Notes under the pieces: model-generated
Told to the model about the DNA's origin: nothing
Database searches by the model: none
The model's input: only the letters and a program-made list of their open reading frames with translations
Shown here: piece by piece, positions 55,045 through 64,000 of the stretch
Numbering within the stretch: position 1 is the first letter of the stretch
How the letters are laid out: the number at the start of each line of letters is the position of its first letter
Assembly: GCA_039192515.1 (NCBI GenBank)
Contig: JBCCXA010000002.1
Coordinates: 1 to 64,000, forward strand
Source: Verrucomicrobiota bacterium
GTDB lineage: Bacteria > Verrucomicrobiota > Verrucomicrobiia > Methylacidiphilales > JBCCWR01
Direction of reading: 5' to 3'
Length of the DNA: 64,000 nucleotides
Made by a program: the position numbers and the translations under genes

Positions 55045-56529
55045 ATGGCTAAGAAAAATCAAAAATTTTACTCGAAATTGAATTACGGCATCGTGATGGT
55101 GGCGGTCCTTTTTATTTTTCTTTCTGTCAACTCTCTGAGCATAAAAAGATATTACCGTATGCATATGGGGTTGAATAACACTGCTGAGGTTTCAGAAATT
55201 ACCCAGAAGCTATTAAAAAATCTTCCAGGTCAAGTGCAGATTACTTTTTACATAGCATTTGAGGCTGATCCAGTGGCTCAGATTGTGCGGCCTGGACTAG
55301 AGCGTTTAGTTGAAGAATATCGTTATCTTGCAGGTGATAGTATAAAGCTAACTTGGATAGATCCGTATGTGAATCAACAGAAAGCATTGCAATTGGTTGA
55401 CGAGTTTAGTCTCGATACGAATGAAGATGTAATCATCGTGCAATATGATGGAAAATATAGAGTATTAAGAATCATGGATATGGCAGAAGTACAAATGGGT
55501 AATGTCTATGATGGACAAATTCCTAGGCTGTTATCTTTCAAAGGCGAGCAGCTATTGTCCTCGGCTATATATGGGCTCATTTCAGGCCCAGAACGTCAGG
55601 CCTATTTCACTACGGGGCATGGTGAATATGATCCACTTAGCACAAGCGAAGATCCTCGTGGTTATTCTATGCTTACTTCTTATATTAGAAGGCAGAATGT
55701 GGAAATTCAAAAAATTGCTTTATCTCAGGTGCATGAAATTCCAGAGAATGCAGATTTGTTAGTGATAGCGGGTCCTAAAGCGCCATTTCAGCCCTTTGAA
55801 ATCGATAGTATAAAGGCTTATCTAAATCGTGGGGGAGATAAACCTGGTAGGCTTATTTTGTTGTTAGACCCACAAAGTCACTCAGGTATGGAAGAGTTAC
55901 TCACGGCCTACGGAGTCAAATTCAGTAACGATATGGTTATGAGAGAAATCACTTTGTTAGGAGAGCCTCGTATTTTGGTTGATGGAAGAGTTTCTGAATA
56001 TGCTGACCATCCTGCAACCTCTTGGATAGGCGACTATGTAGAAAATATTTCCTTAGGTATTTCCCAGTCTTTGGAAGTTGGACAAGGCCTGGTACGAGAA
56101 AATCTAACTGTAACAGAATTATTGAAGACATCTGCTGCTTTTTGGGGAGAAACAAATCCTAGGGAAGAGCCCTTAGGCTACCAAGAAGAGCGAGATAAGA
56201 AGGGGCCCTTAACGCTAGCGGTGCTCGTGGATGCCGGGAGTGTTTCAGGTGGTGAGGTGCAACTTAATGAAATGAAAGCTTTGGCTATGGGCAGTGCTGG
56301 TTTTTTAGTGAATCAGAATTTATCAAAAAATATTTATAACGTGGATTTATTTCTAAATGCGATGAATTGGATGCTAGGAAAAGAGGAGTTACTAGGGATA
56401 GCACCTAAAACTCCAGAAGAGTTTACAGTCGAATTGACACCAACCCAGTATTCTATGCTATTTGTTGCACTAGCAATCGTGGTGCTGGGATCGGGTGGTA
56501 TAGGAATGCTTATCTGGCTGCGGCGTTGA
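55045..56529 (+). CDS. GldG-like ABC-associated membrane protein
   Basis: A 494-residue protein of the PF09822 (ABC-type uncharacterised transport auxiliary, GldG) type. One membrane helix near the N-terminus (about 13-33) and one near the C-terminus (about 470-490) enclose a large periplasmic region with an RYYRMHMG-type start, VQITFYIAFEADPVAQIVRPGLERLVEEY, and GLISGPERQAYFTTGHGE. It is 10 bp after the permease. It probably completes the ABC complex. Confidence 0.88.
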   Translation: MAKKNQKFYSKLNYGIVMVAVLFIFLSVNSLSIKRYYRMHMGLNNTAEVSEITQKLLKNLPGQVQITFYIAFEADPVAQIVRPGLERLVEEYRYLAGDSIKLTWIDPYVNQQKALQLVDEFSLDTNEDVIIVQYDGKYRVLRIMDMAEVQMGNVYDGQIPRLLSFKGEQLLSSAIYGLISGPERQAYFTTGHGEYDPLSTSEDPRGYSMLTSYIRRQNVEIQKIALSQVHEIPENADLLVIAGPKAPFQPFEIDSIKAYLNRGGDKPGRLILLLDPQSHSGMEELLTAYGVKFSNDMVMREITLLGEPRILVDGRVSEYADHPATSWIGDYVENISLGISQSLEVGQGLVRENLTVTELLKTSAAFWGETNPREEPLGYQEERDKKGPLTLAVLVDAGSVSGGEVQLNEMKALAMGSAGFLVNQNLSKNIYNVDLFLNAMNWMLGKEELLGIAPKTPEEFTVELTPTQYSMLFVALAIVVLGSGGIGMLIWLRR

Positions 56530-56551
56530 GTCAGGTTTTCTAGGAAAAGTA

Positions 56552-58309
56552 ATGAGTCCAAGAATAACGATCATTTTGGTGCTATTGGCTACTGCTCTAC
56601 TCTGCTACTTGTATTTTTTCGAAAAAGATAGTGCTGGCACTCAAGAGAAAAAGGAAAGACATGAGCGTGTGTTTCCTATAACTGGCTCAGGAACTATAAG
56701 TCGAATAGACGTGACGAATCAATACGGGGGATTCTCTTTCATTCGAGAAGCCAGGAATGCATGGCTAATAGAGAGACCTGTGGATTATCCAGCATCACGA
56801 CTCGCGATGGATGCGTTATTATCAGAGATTGATTTTGCTCGCAGAATGACGACTTTGGATAAAGAGCAGTTAATAGACTATGCCAAAGCTTTAGAAGAAT
56901 ATGGATTAAGTGCAGCGAGTTATAAAATTAAGGTGATTTCAAATAATCAATTTTATGAATTATCTATTGGTAAGGAAACTGCCAGAGAAGGCCATTTTTA
57001 TGCTTTGGTAACCTCTAAAAAAAGTGAAGATGTAATCGTTATTAGCAAGACTCTTTTAGACAGGGTAAACAAAGATTTGGATCAGTGGAGAAGCCGAAGT
57101 ATCTTTGATATTAATAGTGATTTTATTCAAGCACTGACCTTAAAAGATGAAGGCCAAGAATTAACTATCTCAAAAATTCAGAATAATTGGAGGGTGGATA
57201 GGCCCCTAGCTATTGAAGCTGATGACCTTAAGGTTAAAGAATATCTAAGTGCTCTAAACGCAGCTAAGATAGAGAGTTTTCTCTCGCAAGAAAAAGGACA
57301 GGCTGTAGATGCTGGACTCACTGCAGCAAAATTAGCTCTGCAGATAGAAGATCATCAAGGTGCTAAACAGATTTTATGGATAGGAAATTCTGTTCCTGAA
57401 ATGGAGGAACTCTTATACGCTAAACTTGAGGGAAATGATCTTATCTTTACGGTTCATGTTAATTTCATGGATATGGTTACTGGACTTTTGGATAAAGTGC
57501 GAGATAGAAGGCTTCTGCCAATAGATGATATTAGAAATATCTACCAAGTGAAAATGGAATTAGAAGGACAAGTGGCTTTTGAGCTTAAGCGCGAAGAAGA
57601 ATCATCTAACTGGTGGGTTGAGAATATAGCGAGCACGGCAGAAAGATCGGAAGTGATAAAATGGCTTAAATCTCTCCGGAAGATCCAAGCACTAGAATTT
57701 CATGAGCCCGGTCTAGGACAAGGCGTCATAGCAGAAAGTATTCTAACAATTGTTAGTAAAGAAGAGGAGGGGTGGGTTGATAGTGTGATCGAGTTTAGTG
57801 TGGAGCAAAATTTGTTAGTGAGGGCATGGAATACTTCTATGCCATATTCAGTTAGTATTGGGTCAGATTTTATGAATGCTTATTTGAATAAGCGCTCCTG
57901 GAATTTTCTAAGCAAAGGATTAATAGATCAAAGTGAAAATAATTGGCAATCTATTACCTGGAGGGTTAGAGGTGATGTAAATAAGCTTGTTAAGATTGAT
58001 GAATTTTGGAAGAGCGAACGAGGTGAAATTGACAATGATGCTTTGCAATATGTTCTAGATAGGCTTGTTCATTTGAAAGCGAGGAGCTGGTTGGGCCCAG
58101 TAGATAAGAAATTATTTGAAGACTCGGAAACTATTATTGAAATAGCTTTTAAAAATGATGAGGTAATGGTCTTACGCATTGGAAAAACAATACAAAACGG
58201 AATGGTGATGTGTTCCATCGAAGGCAATCCTTTTGCTTTTGCTATTACAAGTGGGTTGAGAAGCGATCTGGAAAAATATCCGATTAAACAAGTTGAATAT
58301 CAGCCATAG
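56552..58309 (+). CDS. DUF4340 domain-containing protein
   Basis: A 585-residue protein with an N-terminal membrane anchor (about 5-24) and repeats of the DUF4340 type: ISRIDVTNQYGGFSFIREARNAWLIERPVDYPAS near residue 50 and a second copy, ALTLKDEGQELTISKIQNNWRVDRPL, near 200. The repeats are beta-rich and face the periplasm. It follows the GldG-like gene by 22 bp and is the usual partner of GldFG-like sets. Function unknown. It converges with the putA-like gene with only 26 bp between stops. Confidence 0.88.
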   Translation: MSPRITIILVLLATALLCYLYFFEKDSAGTQEKKERHERVFPITGSGTISRIDVTNQYGGFSFIREARNAWLIERPVDYPASRLAMDALLSEIDFARRMTTLDKEQLIDYAKALEEYGLSAASYKIKVISNNQFYELSIGKETAREGHFYALVTSKKSEDVIVISKTLLDRVNKDLDQWRSRSIFDINSDFIQALTLKDEGQELTISKIQNNWRVDRPLAIEADDLKVKEYLSALNAAKIESFLSQEKGQAVDAGLTAAKLALQIEDHQGAKQILWIGNSVPEMEELLYAKLEGNDLIFTVHVNFMDMVTGLLDKVRDRRLLPIDDIRNIYQVKMELEGQVAFELKREEESSNWWVENIASTAERSEVIKWLKSLRKIQALEFHEPGLGQGVIAESILTIVSKEEEGWVDSVIEFSVEQNLLVRAWNTSMPYSVSIGSDFMNAYLNKRSWNFLSKGLIDQSENNWQSITWRVRGDVNKLVKIDEFWKSERGEIDNDALQYVLDRLVHLKARSWLGPVDKKLFEDSETIIEIAFKNDEVMVLRIGKTIQNGMVMCSIEGNPFAFAITSGLRSDLEKYPIKQVEYQP

Positions 58310-58335
58310 CTTTAGCCTGTCATTAAATGCAAGAG

Positions 58336-61311
58336 TTAAGATTCTGGAGTGAATCCCCTTCGCATAGTATTCTCGGTAATAGTTTTAGGTTGCATAAAAT
58401 GCAAAAGATAGTCAGGCCCTCCAGCTTTTGTTCCACCTCCAGACATTTTAAATCCGCCAAAAGCTTGCCTTCCCACTAGAGCTCCGGTACATCCTCGATT
58501 AAGATATAAATTACCAGCTTGAAGTTCATGTCGTGCTCGCTCAAGGCGATGTGGGCTTCTGCTGAATATACCAGCAGTCAAAGCAAAACGTGTTGAATTG
58601 GCATACTCGATTGCTTGATCAAAGTCATTAGCTTTCATTACGGCCAGTAATGGTCCAAAAACTTCTTCTTGTGCGATGCGATTTTCAGGTGAGATTTGAT
58701 CTACAATCATGATCGGAACAAAATAGCCTTGGAAACGAGTTGGGGTCTTACTTTTGTAAATGAGGTGGCCTTCCTTTTGAGCGAGTTTCTGAAAATCTAG
58801 AATTGTCTTTTGAGCCTGAGCATCAATGACAGCCCCTAATGTATAAGACGGGTATTCAGCGGGGCCTATGGCCAAATCTCTTGCAGCTTTAGCAAGCCTC
58901 TCAATTAGCGCTTCATAGATAGTTTCTAAAACTATGAGGCGTGAGCATGCAGAGCATTTTTGACCTTGGAAGGCAAAGGCAGAGTCTAGGATCGCTGGAA
59001 TGGCTTGGTCTAGATCTGCATCGTCATCTACAATGATTGCATTTTTACCTCCCATTTCACAGAGGACTCTTTTGAGGTGCTCTTGGTTCGGTTGTATAAC
59101 GGAGGCTTTTTGTTGAATGCGCAACCCGGTTTGGAGAGAGCCTGTAAAAGCAATGAGATGGATGTCGGTGTGTTCTACTAGATAGTCTCCTATTTCATGG
59201 CCGTAGCCTGGAACGAAATGTAAAGCTTCTTTAGGTATACCAGCAGCATAGAGGTATTTTACTAAAAGGTATGCAGTGATGGGGCTTCTTTCTGAAGGTT
59301 TGAAGACAACTGTATTGCCAGTTGCTAAGGCTGCTGCGGTCATGCCACAAGAAATGGCTATGGGGAAATTCCATGGAGCAATGACAGCACAAACTCCTAG
59401 AGGGTAGTATTGGTAATCATTTGTTTCGCCAGGAACTAGATTGTGTTCTTGCACTTTAGCAAGACGAAGCATCTCGTTGCTATAGTATTCAAGAAAGTCA
59501 ATGGCTTCCGTGATATCAGCATAAGCTTGTGACCACTGTTTTCCTACCTCGAGGACTTCCCAAGCTGCTAGCTTGTAAACATCCTGGCGCATGAGCTCAG
59601 CTGCTCTACGCAAGATTTTTATTCTCTGTAGAGGAGATCTTCTCGACCAAGTGGGAAAGTAATTTTTAGCTGTTGAAATGGCCTTATCAGTGAGGTTAGA
59701 TGTGGCTGTGCTAGAGCTACCGATGGCTTCCTCAGTGTTATTAGGATTTAGGATCGTAATAACCCTTCGGGTTTTAATCTCTTTGCCACCAATGATGAGA
59801 GGACAATGTAGACCTAGCTTATTACGAACGTCCTGTATGGCTTGAGTAAACTTATGACGTGTCTTGAGAAAAATGAAATCAGCAAGAGGTTCATTACGGA
59901 AGCTTGAGCTCCTTGCTTCTGTAGTTGGTCCAGGGTTTGTTGGTATGTTGGTCTTAGGACTGGCTAGTAATTGTTTTGTGTCGAGTTGCTTAGAGAAGCT
60001 GTTACGTAAAAAGGATTCGTTAGATGTATTTTCCAGGAGGCGCCGCACAAGATATGCCATTCCTGGTATGACCTCTCCAAATGGGCAATAGAGTCGGACT
60101 TGGCCCGCCTCATCCAATATAGCCTTGCGAACTGGTTCAGCCATGCCATAGAGCACTTGAAATTCATAGCGACTGGCTGGCACTCCTAGATGCTTGGCCA
60201 TTTCAAGGACTGCTGCAATGCTTCTGATATTGTGTGAGCCACAGTCGAGGCGGACATGCTTATGATTCATGAGAATGATCTGAGCTATTTTCTCGAAAGC
60301 ATAGTCTGTCTCTGCTTTATGCCGGAATACTGGGGACTGCCAACCCTGTTGTTGTGCATACACGGTTTCAAAATCCCAGTAGGCTCCCTTTACTAGGCGA
60401 ATGGAAAAAGCAACGTTTTCTGATCTAGCCCATTCCATGAGCAAATTTACATCCTCTTCGGTATCTTTGAGGTAAGCTTGTAAGGCTAGACCTAAGTGAG
60501 GGTAATCACGGAATTGAGGGTGAGTGCGTAGTCTTCGAAAGACTTCTAGAGTAACATCTTTGTATTCGTAGGACTCCATATCCAAACACATAAAGGCATT
60601 GGTCTTGATCGCTTGTTCAAAAATGCACTCCATTCGTTTAAGAATGGCTTGAACCGAGTTTTCGAAATCTATGGCATGACATTGTGAATAAAGGGCGGTT
60701 GCTTTAACTGCGATATGAACTTTGGGGCTATATCCGTAGTCAAGAGAGGCTGGTGATGAACCGCTAGGCAAGGACAGCCATTTATTCTCTTGCTTGTGTA
60801 GATTGGTTAAAAGAGCTAGGTAGGTCTGCATATAAGTCTCAGCCTCTTGCTCATTAACTGTGGCCTCGCCAAGGACATCTACAATAAACGTATACCCGTG
60901 GTCACGTAAACTACTCAAGCGTCTGATAGAGGGTTCAATTGTCTCGCCAATGATAAACTGCCGCGACATACTTTTCATTTGGTTTTCCATTGCTATGCTT
61001 ATGATTTTACCTCCGATAGCACCTCCAAAGTTGGATATTCGGGAACCCCATTTCACAGGTTTTGGAATTGTAGAATCCTCGATATCGAAGTATTCCTGAA
61101 TGTGGCGGACTAGCTGCTTAGAATTTTTTAGGCTCGGAAAGACGTCGACAAAACGAAGTAGCTGCACTTTAAAAGACTCGTTTTGCATGGACCAATCCAT
61201 GAGTTTACCGTTCCAAGTAGAAGTATCGAATAGGGAGGGAGTTTGATCACGTATAGTGTCAAAAATCTTTTTGCCACGTCTGTAGATAGCGCTTTCAAGA
61301 TTCTCTATCAT
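58336..61311 (-). CDS. putA: bifunctional proline dehydrogenase / P5C dehydrogenase (PutA-type)
   Basis: A 991-residue two-domain enzyme that oxidises proline to glutamate. The N-terminal proline dehydrogenase (about 60-440) has CLDMESYEYKDVT, the catalytic RLVKGAYWD and YEFQVLYGMAEP. The C-terminal P5C dehydrogenase (about 500-975) has the aldehyde dehydrogenase marks APWNFPIAI, CEMGGKNA with its glutamate, and the catalytic cysteine in GQKCSACSR. No ribbon-helix-helix DNA-binding domain is present, so it is not autoregulatory like E. coli PutA. It lies downstream of the SerB-like gene. Confidence 0.95.
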   Translation of the reverse strand: MIENLESAIYRRGKKIFDTIRDQTPSLFDTSTWNGKLMDWSMQNESFKVQLLRFVDVFPSLKNSKQLVRHIQEYFDIEDSTIPKPVKWGSRISNFGGAIGGKIISIAMENQMKSMSRQFIIGETIEPSIRRLSSLRDHGYTFIVDVLGEATVNEQEAETYMQTYLALLTNLHKQENKWLSLPSGSSPASLDYGYSPKVHIAVKATALYSQCHAIDFENSVQAILKRMECIFEQAIKTNAFMCLDMESYEYKDVTLEVFRRLRTHPQFRDYPHLGLALQAYLKDTEEDVNLLMEWARSENVAFSIRLVKGAYWDFETVYAQQQGWQSPVFRHKAETDYAFEKIAQIILMNHKHVRLDCGSHNIRSIAAVLEMAKHLGVPASRYEFQVLYGMAEPVRKAILDEAGQVRLYCPFGEVIPGMAYLVRRLLENTSNESFLRNSFSKQLDTKQLLASPKTNIPTNPGPTTEARSSSFRNEPLADFIFLKTRHKFTQAIQDVRNKLGLHCPLIIGGKEIKTRRVITILNPNNTEEAIGSSSTATSNLTDKAISTAKNYFPTWSRRSPLQRIKILRRAAELMRQDVYKLAAWEVLEVGKQWSQAYADITEAIDFLEYYSNEMLRLAKVQEHNLVPGETNDYQYYPLGVCAVIAPWNFPIAISCGMTAAALATGNTVVFKPSERSPITAYLLVKYLYAAGIPKEALHFVPGYGHEIGDYLVEHTDIHLIAFTGSLQTGLRIQQKASVIQPNQEHLKRVLCEMGGKNAIIVDDDADLDQAIPAILDSAFAFQGQKCSACSRLIVLETIYEALIERLAKAARDLAIGPAEYPSYTLGAVIDAQAQKTILDFQKLAQKEGHLIYKSKTPTRFQGYFVPIMIVDQISPENRIAQEEVFGPLLAVMKANDFDQAIEYANSTRFALTAGIFSRSPHRLERARHELQAGNLYLNRGCTGALVGRQAFGGFKMSGGGTKAGGPDYLLHFMQPKTITENTMRRGFTPES

Positions 61312-61397
61312 GGGCTTAATGCCTGTAAAGGTAAAAGATATCCAAAGAATATCAGGGGGATTTCTCAGATAGTATTATCGGTCAAATTTGGCTAAAT

Positions 61398-62039
61398 TCA
61401 AATGCCTAAGAGTGGTAGGACTTGCTGGAGTTTGTGGATAAAGTGCTTAGCCCCGGTTTTCACTTTGGGACGTTGAACAAAACCTCCGAAGCCAACGAAT
61501 AGATCAACTTCGCTTTGTGTTTCTAGGTCACTATTGCCGTCACCTACCATGATGATTTTTTCCGGGTGCTTTACTGCTTTTATCTTTTTGATCATCTCAA
61601 TTTTCCCGCCATCGCGTGTAGAGGGGTAATGAGAGTCAAAGCCCTTATAATTACCTTGATTATCAAAGTGCAATGGGACTGCTTGGATTGTTTCAATATT
61701 TAAGTATTCGGCTAGAGGCTTAATAACGGGAACAAAACCACCAGAAATAATGATGGGCGTCCAACCATTTTTCCGAGCGCTATGGATAGTGTAAAGGGCA
61801 GTGGGTTCAACACGTTCGATGTATTTTTTCCCGATTTTCAGACACTCATCTTCTGTAGGGCGTATCATTTCGAGTCTTTTGCCGAAAACTTCCTCAACTG
61901 ATATTTGGCCATTCATCGCCTGGTTAGTTAGGGACTCAACTTGTTTAAAGACGGATTGGCCTTTAAAACGTGCGAGCTCGTCTACACCTTCAATAGCACT
62001 CAAGGTCGAGTCGCAGTCAAAAGCGAGAATTTTGGTCAT
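61398..62039 (-). CDS. HAD family phosphoserine phosphatase-like protein
   Basis: A 213-residue HAD subfamily IB phosphatase. The motif DCDSTLS (8-14) replaces the DxDGT form, as in SerB; further motifs are IISGGFVPV and GDGNSDLE. Sequence between motifs resembles phosphoserine phosphatase, which makes serine from phosphoserine, but other small-molecule phosphatases share this pattern. It lies 23 bp after the TPR protein gene and is followed 86 bp later by putA on the same strand. Confidence 0.85.
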   Translation of the reverse strand: MTKILAFDCDSTLSAIEGVDELARFKGQSVFKQVESLTNQAMNGQISVEEVFGKRLEMIRPTEDECLKIGKKYIERVEPTALYTIHSARKNGWTPIIISGGFVPVIKPLAEYLNIETIQAVPLHFDNQGNYKGFDSHYPSTRDGGKIEMIKKIKAVKHPEKIIMVGDGNSDLETQSEVDLFVGFGGFVQRPKVKTGAKHFIHKLQQVLPLLGI

Positions 62040-62062
62040 GCAAGGGATTTAGTGGCTAAAGT

Positions 62063-62806
62063 CTACTCCGTAGGAGGGCTGGAAGCTGTTGTTTCAGTTT
62101 CCTCTGAGGCAGCTTTAGTGCTGGCATTTTCTGAGGGTTCTACAGAAACTCCAGCGGCTTCCGGTGTGGGCAGATCATTCAACAGCTGCTGAGCTTTTCC
62201 GGTGTAAGGTCCATATCCTTGTGCAAGGACCTCGGTTAGTAACTGTCTAGCTCCTGCTAAATCTTCCCTACTTTGAGCTATTTTGGCTGCTTGGTAGCTA
62301 GAAGCAGAAAAGAAAGGATGAGTGGGTGTACGGTCTATGAGATCTAGGAATGTTGCTTGGGCCTCTTCAACTTGACCAAGTGACTCTTGCATCATACCCA
62401 ATGTATACTCAACCGCAGGAGTTGCTGGGTGTTCTGGAAAACTGCTCAGAAAGTCTTCGTAATACTCCAGCGCTTTATCCCATGTGCCTTCTTCTTGAGC
62501 TAGCTGAGCAAGTTTGAGGAGTGCATTTGCAGATGCTGGCGCTGAAGCATAGTTATTCACGAGAGCTTCAAGCTTTGATATTTCTTGGTCCTCACTGTCA
62601 AGTGCTTCGAGCAAAGCTCCTCTAGCCTCAATGGCTGCTTTTTGTTTTGCATTCCACTGATAGAGGTAAATACCTGTTCCCCCTAAACAGGCAATTACTA
62701 GAACAATTATGGGGACCTTGATTTTATCCCAGGCCTCATTCTCAGCATCAACTAGGCGTGCTTCATCAGATTCTGGCTGTTGCTCTCCTGGATTATTCTT
62801 AGACAT
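62063..62806 (-). CDS. membrane-anchored TPR protein (YfgM-like)
   Basis: A 247-residue protein with a short acidic cytoplasmic N-terminus, one membrane helix (about 30-50: KVPIIVLVIACLGGTGIYLY) and a periplasmic TPR region (ALLKLAQLAQEEGTWDKALEYYEDFLSSFPEHPA, residues about 95-200). It ends in a Ser/Thr/Glu-rich disordered tail. The layout is that of YfgM/BepA-type envelope quality-control adaptors. Partner unknown. It is the first gene of a minus-strand set with the SerB-like gene. Confidence 0.8.
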   Translation of the reverse strand: MSKNNPGEQQPESDEARLVDAENEAWDKIKVPIIVLVIACLGGTGIYLYQWNAKQKAAIEARGALLEALDSEDQEISKLEALVNNYASAPASANALLKLAQLAQEEGTWDKALEYYEDFLSSFPEHPATPAVEYTLGMMQESLGQVEEAQATFLDLIDRTPTHPFFSASSYQAAKIAQSREDLAGARQLLTEVLAQGYGPYTGKAQQLLNDLPTPEAAGVSVEPSENASTKAASEETETTASSPPTE

Positions 62807-62954
62807 GAGCGAAGAAGAATGGAGTTGTAAAGTCGATGTGGCAAGCTCTATCTTGTGATCGCCCAGAGCAAAAAATGATCTTATTTTGCATATTTGCAGA
62901 ATATTATATAAAAAAATTCTTTTTTATATTTTATTTTAGCCGATTGTTAAATTT

Positions 62955-63254
62955 ATGAGCAGGTTACAATTTATTATCGTTAACATTTTGGCAGGGGTAT
63001 TTGTCACACTCATGGTGGCTCAGTATTTACTTTCCCAAGTTAACCAGCAGCTTAATCAGGATGTGATTACAATGCAGCAACAAGTGGCTGGCTCTCAGCA
63101 GGCCAAGCCAGTGCTCAATCAGCTAGCTATACGCCTTGCCCAAGCAGCCCAAAAGGAGCCTGACATGAACGATTTGTTGGCAAAATATCGCCTGAAAGTT
63201 ACTTTACCCCAAACAGGAACATCCGCGCCTCAATCTGGTCAAGTATTTAACTAA
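62955..63254 (+). CDS. small membrane protein, coiled-coil, unknown
   Basis: A 99-residue protein with one N-terminal membrane helix (about 6-28) and a Gln-rich coiled coil (YLLSQVNQQLNQDVITMQQQ). The tail is Thr/Gln/Pro-rich. No family recognised. It is followed seven to thirteen bases later by a second small membrane protein, so the two are probably cotranscribed and may form a complex. Divergent from the TPR gene. Confidence 0.6.
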   Translation: MSRLQFIIVNILAGVFVTLMVAQYLLSQVNQQLNQDVITMQQQVAGSQQAKPVLNQLAIRLAQAAQKEPDMNDLLAKYRLKVTLPQTGTSAPQSGQVFN

Positions 63255-63267
63255 TGGGAGTTTGTCC

Positions 63268-63672
63268 ATGAAATCGAACATATCTACAGGCACAATGAAA
63301 ATTCAGCGAGTGCAAAGATCGCATGAGACTTACAATTCCTTTTGGCCTTTGACAATTGTGATTGCTGCGCTGTGTGTTATGACTTCTGTCCAGATCTATC
63401 AGATGCTGGAACAAAGAACCTTTTTGAAGCAGAATGTTGATAATCTTCAGCCCGCTATCCAAGAAGCGCGAGTCATCAGTGGAACTATCAGCCAGTTGAG
63501 TCGTGAGTTGCTACTGTTGTCTTCGGAAAGCAATGAGGCCAGAAGAATTGTTCAAGAATTTCAAATTCGTCCAACAGGCCAACAGGCTGCAATGGCATCA
63601 GCTGCCTCTGGAGGAGGGGCTGCCGTCCCTGCTGAGTTGCCTGCTTCCGAAGAATCCCCAGCGGACCAGTAA
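63268..63672 (+). CDS. small membrane protein with C-terminal disordered tail, unknown
   Basis: A 134-residue protein with one membrane helix (about 28-46: FWPLTIVIAALCVMTSVQIY), a coiled-coil stretch (EQRTFLKQNVDNLQPAIQEAR) and an Ala/Gly/Pro-rich tail. The ATG at 63268 is used because GGGAG lies seven bases before it; a TTG at 63262 is also possible. It follows the similar small protein at 62955 and precedes tgt. Function unknown. Confidence 0.6.
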   Translation: MKSNISTGTMKIQRVQRSHETYNSFWPLTIVIAALCVMTSVQIYQMLEQRTFLKQNVDNLQPAIQEARVISGTISQLSRELLLLSSESNEARRIVQEFQIRPTGQQAAMASAASGGGAAVPAELPASEESPADQ

Positions 63673-63926
63673 TACCAACATTTGCTTTAAGTACTGCGAT
63701 TAGAGTGTTTTTAGCTTTCTGCTTGCTTTGTAATCGATACTCTATTCTTCTTAGTTTATGGAATAACAAACTCTAAAAGTTGTTGCCACCTGTTTTATAT
63801 CTTTAAAACGTTGGTAATCAACGAGATAGTAGTCTGCGAGCAAAGTTGTTTTCAAGTTGTTCACATCTACGTAAGTCGTTGATTTTTAGCAAAGTTACAG
63901 CTTTATGACACAATTTATTCGCAAAG

Positions 63927-64000
63927 ATGAAAACAGGCTCATTTAAGTTATTAAAAGAGGATGCCTCTAGTAGGGCAAGGCTTGGTCGTCTGAAAACGGA
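63927..64000 (+). CDS. tgt: queuine tRNA-ribosyltransferase, N-terminal fragment at window edge
   Basis: The last 74 bases encode MKTGSFKLLKEDASSRARLG and RLKT, which matches the start of Tgt proteins (F-x-LL-x-x-D-x-x-ARxGRL). Tgt exchanges guanine-34 of certain tRNAs for the queuine precursor. The gene runs off the window, so only the first 24 codons are seen. No good ribosome binding site is visible before the ATG. The call rests on this short signature. Confidence 0.6.
   Translation, partial: MKTGSFKLLKEDASSRARLGRLKT

Overview
The window is a stretch of ordinary bacterial chromosome with moderate to low GC. It most likely comes from a member of the Verrucomicrobiota (PVC group). This is inferred from gene content: a TIGR04073-type exosortase-associated secreted protein, a secreted sulfatase with HEAT-like repeats, a GldA/GldF/GldG-like ABC set followed by a DUF4340 protein, a DUF3431 protein, and TolC/HlyD genes, all typical of Gram-negative PVC bacteria. 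No phage, plasmid, insertion sequence or CRISPR array was seen.

Layout. 0-6.6 kb: rpoN (sigma-54) diverges from a YycJ-like metallo-beta-lactamase-fold hydrolase. A leftward set follows, transcribed from about 6.55 kb: a Ppx/GppA phosphatase core, a separately encoded HD domain, a membrane-anchored and apparently inactive alkaline-phosphatase homologue, rsmA and a Nudix hydrolase. 6.7-12.1 kb: a phosphohexomutase, two small orphan genes behind two consecutive perfect hairpins (the second covers the ribosome binding site), a HAD phosphatase, an MECR-like enoyl reductase, the TIGR04073 protein and aat. 12.1-16.5 kb: an unexplained non-coding stretch, tRNA-Arg(ACG), an orphan secreted protein, a MarR regulator, a DEDDy exonuclease, a metallophosphoesterase and a cyclic-nucleotide-binding protein overlapping ppc. 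16.5-26 kb: PEP carboxylase, sulfatase, radC, a large glycoside-hydrolase/glycosyltransferase fusion, a secreted protein and yebC.

26-31 kb: an ECF sigma factor with a probable membrane partner and a secreted protein, a DUF3431 protein, mntR (all six MntR metal ligands present) and an alpha-oxoamine synthase. 30.5-36.8 kb: two TolC proteins, an HlyD adaptor, an FtsX-type permease without an adjacent ATPase, and a short secretin-like protein. 37-39.2 kb: a decayed HDOD gene and an AGCS Na+/amino-acid symporter. 39.4-46 kb: a complete atpBEFHAGDC operon for a proton-type F1Fo ATP synthase. 46-50.5 kb: cupin, a frameshifted TetR gene with an intact operator, an Old Yellow Enzyme, an SDR and an SRPBCC/GyrI-like protein. 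50.6-64 kb: aspartate aminotransferase, an SDR, HPF, the Gld-like ABC set, a PutA-type proline-to-glutamate enzyme, a SerB-like phosphatase, a TPR membrane protein, two small membrane proteins and the first codons of tgt.

Most genes are housekeeping or common accessory genes. The least-explained items are the double hairpin before the small zinc-ribbon-like gene, the alkaline-phosphatase pseudoenzyme encoded with a split Ppx/HD pair, the ATPase-less export cluster with a truncated secretin-like protein, and two genes caught in the process of breaking (HDOD and TetR).
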